The notes below the pieces were generated by a model. It saw only the letters and a list, made by a program, of their open reading frames with translations. It searched no databases and had not been told where the DNA came from. The translations under genes and the position numbers were made by a program. From the NCBI GenBank assembly GCA_014359855.1, contig JACIYQ010000345.1:1-7683 (forward strand): DNA of 7,683 nt, read 5' to 3'. Shown one piece after another: positions 6,414 through 7,683 of this stretch; within the stretch, counting starts at the first letter, position 1, and every line of letters starts with the position of its first letter. The stretch is from Parvibaculum sp. GTDB taxonomy: Bacteria; Pseudomonadota; Alphaproteobacteria; Parvibaculales; Parvibaculaceae.

Positions 6414-6878
6414 TCAAGCCTTCCTTGCAATCAGCAGCGTTGTCGTCTGGGTGAAGATCGTTTCGCCGTTCTGGTTCATCAGAATGTGGCGGTTCTTCAC
6501 GACGCCTCTGTCCGGCTTCGAGGCGGACGGCTTCGTCTCGATGCATTCGATGACGAGGCGGAGCGTGTCGCCGAGTTTCGCTGCCTTCAGGAAACGCACC
6601 TCGTCATAGCCGAGCGCGCCGATCACCGCCGTTTCCTCGGGCAGACGCGACGCAAGCCAGAGCACGACCGCCTGGATATGCGTGCCGCAGGCCGTCAGCG
6701 TGCCGTAGACGGATTTCGCGGCGGCGGCTTCGTCGACATGGAAGGGCTGCGGGTCCCACTTCGTCGCGAAAGAGACGATCTCGTCTTTCGTCATCTCATA
6801 GCGCGCGGGAATGTCATGGCGCTCGCCCACGGCGAAGTCGTCGAAATAGCGCAATTCTGCCTCCGTTTTTTCGAGCAT
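6414..6878 (-). CDS. MaoC-like hotdog-fold dehydratase family protein
   Basis: This 154-residue single-hotdog protein of the MaoC/R-hydratase superfamily belongs to a group acting on acyl-CoA thioesters, typically hydrating enoyl-CoA. It opens with the typical RYFDDFAVGE (residues 10-19). WDPQPFHVDE at 41-50 supplies the catalytic-type Asp42 and His47, and the conserved YGTLTACGTHI follows at 58-68. YDEVRFLKAAKLGDTL at 91-106 and SASKPDRG at 118-125 are family hallmarks, as is MNQNGETIF at 134-142. The ATG at 6878 has only a close GAGG before it. An in-frame TTG at 6854 (residue 9) has a better GGAGG at 6860-6864 with five-base spacing, so a 146-residue form beginning at RYFDDF is a real alternative. 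The GNAT gene follows immediately. The substrate is not known; proximity to a thiolase fits acyl-CoA work. Confidence 0.9.
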   Translation of the reverse strand: MLEKTEAELRYFDDFAVGERHDIPARYEMTKDEIVSFATKWDPQPFHVDEAAAAKSVYGTLTACGTHIQAVVLWLASRLPEETAVIGALGYDEVRFLKAAKLGDTLRLVIECIETKPSASKPDRGVVKNRHILMNQNGETIFTQTTTLLIARKA

Positions 6879-6901
6879 AGACCTCGCGCGTCACCATGCC
6901 G

Positions 6902-6931
6902 AATAAAGAAAGACGTGGATGGCCCGGTCAA
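6902..6931 (-). promoter_or_regulatory. Possible sigma-70-type promoter for the MaoC gene inside repeat copy D
   Basis: On the minus strand TTGACC (6931-6926) is a five-of-six match to a -35 box. It is followed after 18 bases by TTTATT (6907-6902), or after 17 by CTTTAT, as a weak -10. Transcription would start near 6895, about 17 bases before the MaoC ATG. The position downstream of the thiolase terminator means a promoter is expected in this gap. The -10 is poor, so confidence is limited. Confidence 0.35.
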
Positions 6932-6945
6932 GCCGGGCCATGACG
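6909..6945 (-). repeat. Palindromic intergenic repeat, copy D
   Basis: This is a full 37-bp unit, identical to copy B except T6928 in the loop in place of A2082. ATGGCCCGG (6919-6927) pairs with CCGGGCCAT (6933-6941) around loop TCAAG. Weak similarity to copy B continues a few bases on the left (GAA and AAG blocks before AAAGACG). It lies between the thiolase terminator and the MaoC start rather than between convergent genes. Confidence 0.88.
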
Positions 6946-6966
6946 GCGTAGGGGACGCGGGAAGAA

Positions 6967-6998
6967 AAAAGGCCCGCAGGTTTCCCTGCGGGCCTTTT
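6967..6998 (-). terminator. Rho-independent terminator of the thiolase transcript
   Basis: A perfect 10-bp GC-rich stem, GGCCCGCAGG (6971-6980) with CCTGCGGGCC (6985-6994), closes a four-base loop and is extended by AAAA/TTTT. On the minus strand it is followed by a run of six T, and it begins about 20 bases after the thiolase stop. The T-rich side on the plus strand (TTTT) could also let it act in the other direction, but no plus-strand gene ends there. Confidence 0.93.
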
Positions 6999-7017
6999 CA
7001 TTTAGCGCGGCGTCGAA

Positions 7018-7683
<666 letters not shown>

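Noticed and set aside
6197..6430. Minus-strand 77-codon ORF starting MQGRLEKPMGGRPLIEKP
   Set aside because: It is the out-of-frame reading of the GNAT gene from the start codon displaced by the seven-G run; its sequence does not resemble a protein family.
2006..6945. The repeated palindromes as a CRISPR array or IS ends
   Set aside because: The copies are dispersed, in both orientations, without regular spacers, and no transposase or Cas gene is present in the window.

Overview
The window reads as ordinary chromosome from a GC-rich alphaproteobacterium. Protein wording and a dispersed palindrome (a GTCATGGCCCGG-type hairpin followed by CCACGTCTTT) resemble Hyphomicrobiales/Parvibaculum-like genomes. 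That placement is inferred from remembered sequence character, not from a search. I see no phage, plasmid, IS, CRISPR, tRNA or rRNA, and no convincing new multi-gene system.

Layout: (1) 267-1985, plus strand: a proline iminopeptidase and a class I glutamine amidotransferase-like protein 9 nt apart, probably one operon. (2) 2006-2099: two head-to-head copies of a palindromic repeat between convergent genes. (3) 2118-4763, minus strand: a NhaP2/CvrA-type cation/proton antiporter followed downstream by an SDR oxidoreductase that appears to lack about 11-12 residues of its Rossmann fold. (4) 4764-5081: a divergent gap without a gene. (5) 5082-5833, plus strand: a broken acyl-CoA dehydrogenase with a one-base frameshift and an internal loss of roughly 150 codons. 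(6) 5898-6878, minus strand: a MaoC-like hotdog protein, then a GNAT acetyltransferase whose expected start is out of frame at a seven-base G/C run. (7) 6909-6998: another palindrome copy and a strong terminator. (8) 7018 to the right edge, minus strand: the C-terminal part of an acetyl-CoA acyltransferase (thiolase).

Three genes (thiolase, MaoC-like protein, acyl-CoA dehydrogenase remnant) belong to families of fatty acyl-CoA metabolism. The antiporter, peptidase, amidotransferase and acetyltransferase are general housekeeping functions with no obvious link to them.

The points most worth checking are: the palindrome family, whose hairpin stems show compensating base changes; one copy whose single changed loop base creates a -35-like TTGACC in front of the MaoC gene; and the clustering of deletion-type lesions in three of the eight genes. 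Those lesions may be real decay or sequencing/assembly error.
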